Positions 63,270 through 64,000 of a DNA stretch of 64,000 nt are shown here, piece by piece. Position 1 is the first letter of the stretch. Every line of letters starts with the position of its first letter. Origin of the DNA: Pyrocephalus nanus (Eukaryota > Chordata > Aves > Passeriformes > Tyrannidae); the NCBI GenBank assembly GCA_038380795.1, contig CM076275.1:6853001-6917000 (forward strand). The letters are read 5' to 3'. Below the pieces are notes generated by a model, which worked only from the letters and a program-made list of their open reading frames with translations, was not told where the DNA came from and searched no databases. The translations under genes were made by a program, and so were the position numbers.

Positions 63270-64000
63270 CTGCCAAGGGAGAACAAAGAAAGGTGAGTGC
63301 TGTCAGTCTCCAATGAGTGACTTTGCCTGCACAACACAACGAGGCAGGTGAAGAAACACTCCTGCCTGCGGGCAGGCCATGCTTCTGATGCCCCAGGGCT
63401 TCTCCTGGAGCCTGTGGCAGCTCCTGGCCTCGGGCACTACAGGCAACAGTCAGAAGCTCACAGGCTTTGCTTGCTGCTCGAGGGCCCTATGCTCTGGCCC
63501 CAGCCAGCTGCTGGAGGGAGGCTCGTGGAACACATCACTCACAGAGTGAAGCTGAGATCTGTCGCTGGCAGCCCAAGCATAGACAGACCTATGCAAGTGG
63601 ATTTTGGGAACTCTGCTCCCATCCCACCTCCTCGCCTCGGAGGCTGTTTGAAAGTTGTTCAGAAACATGTTGTGAAAGACATCTGGTTCTCTCAGTCCAC
63701 ACCATCATCTCCTTCAAAAAAGAAATGCTGTCACAGTTGCCTTTCATTGACAGTCTCCAAAGGAGGGTCCAAAACATCTATTCATGTATGAAATTAGGGC
63801 CTAATTAAGCTGGCTTAGCAGTGGGATTTGTCTATGTGAACCTGCTCTCAGAAAGTGCACTGAGCAAGCCCTGCCAACCCTCCTACTTACCTTGCACTGT
63901 GTACACAGAAGCTTTAGCTGCCAGTGTTACACTGATGTTTAAAAGAGCATATACATGCTTGTCATGTCCTTTTACCTTAATGGCCAGCTTTAATTGGTGT
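63270..64000 (-). other. Probable TIMD4 intron 1 with a donor-like exon candidate
   Basis: This region lies upstream of the IgV exon. No ATG-started hydrophobic signal-peptide exon with a phase 1 donor was found. A strong donor (AAG|gtaagt) occurs after 63891 on the minus strand. The frame before it is open to the window edge, at least 36 codons, and ends in phase 1, the right phase for the IgV exon; near its end it reads ALLNISVTLAAKASVYTVQ. It contains no Met and I do not recognise it, so it may be chance, or an upstream exon whose start is outside the window. Confidence 0.35.

Noticed and set aside
62869..63339. A 156-codon frame starting upstream of the IgV exon, reading LTALTFLCSPLAAHTAS like a signal peptide
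   Set aside because: It begins with TTG rather than ATG, and the hydrophobic stretch is the polypyrimidine tract of the acceptor translated. The exon starts at 63269.
1..64000. CRISPR arrays, prokaryotic operons, tRNA/rRNA genes, intact endogenous virus
   Set aside because: No direct-repeat/spacer pattern, no clover-leaf or rRNA signature, and no recognisable gag, pol or env frame was seen on either strand.

Overview
This is a piece of a vertebrate nuclear genome, almost certainly avian. Three truncated CR1-type LINE 3' ends lie on the + strand and one on the - strand, all with the ATTCTRTG-like terminal repeats typical of birds. Genes are widely spaced with small exons, GT-AG introns and AT-rich intergenic DNA. 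No bacterial-type gene, operon, CRISPR array, tRNA or rRNA was seen. Most open frames of 60-150 codons carry no family signature and lack splice or start context, so I treat them as chance.

Two protein-coding genes can be supported. (1) The 3' end of delta-sarcoglycan (SGCD) is on the + strand: the penultimate exon (7239-7362), a 1.67 kb intron and the terminal coding exon (9029-9202). A very long 3' UTR may follow, ending at a well-formed poly(A) signal near 18.78 kb. (2) TIMD4 (TIM-4) is on the - strand: eight coding exons between 63269 and 57087, lacking only the signal-peptide exon, which I could not find in the window. The exons join in a single open frame of 363 complete codons plus stop, with consistent splice phases. 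They encode an IgV domain, a Thr/Ser/Pro-rich mucin stalk, one membrane helix and a short tyrosine-free tail. Convergent SGCD and TIMD4 match the mammalian order (human 5q33), which independently supports both calls.

Layout: 1-7.2 kb, SGCD intron; 7.2-9.2 kb, last SGCD exons; 9.2-18.8 kb, candidate 3' UTR with a CR1 insertion; 18.8-56.5 kb, intergenic DNA with no supported gene, containing simple repeats, two CR1 fragments and a ~1.1 kb degenerate minisatellite (period about 22 bp) split by one of those CR1 copies; 56.5-63.3 kb, TIMD4; 63.3-64 kb, probably TIMD4 intron 1.

The two genes are not functionally linked. SGCD is a muscle membrane protein of the dystrophin complex, and TIMD4 is a phagocyte receptor for phosphatidylserine. 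I found no convincing new biological system. The most unusual items are the split minisatellite, a cluster of three inverted repeats in a TIMD4 intron, and several TIMD4 protein features: Leu in place of the membrane-inserting Trp, no RGD, and a 22-nt micro-exon.
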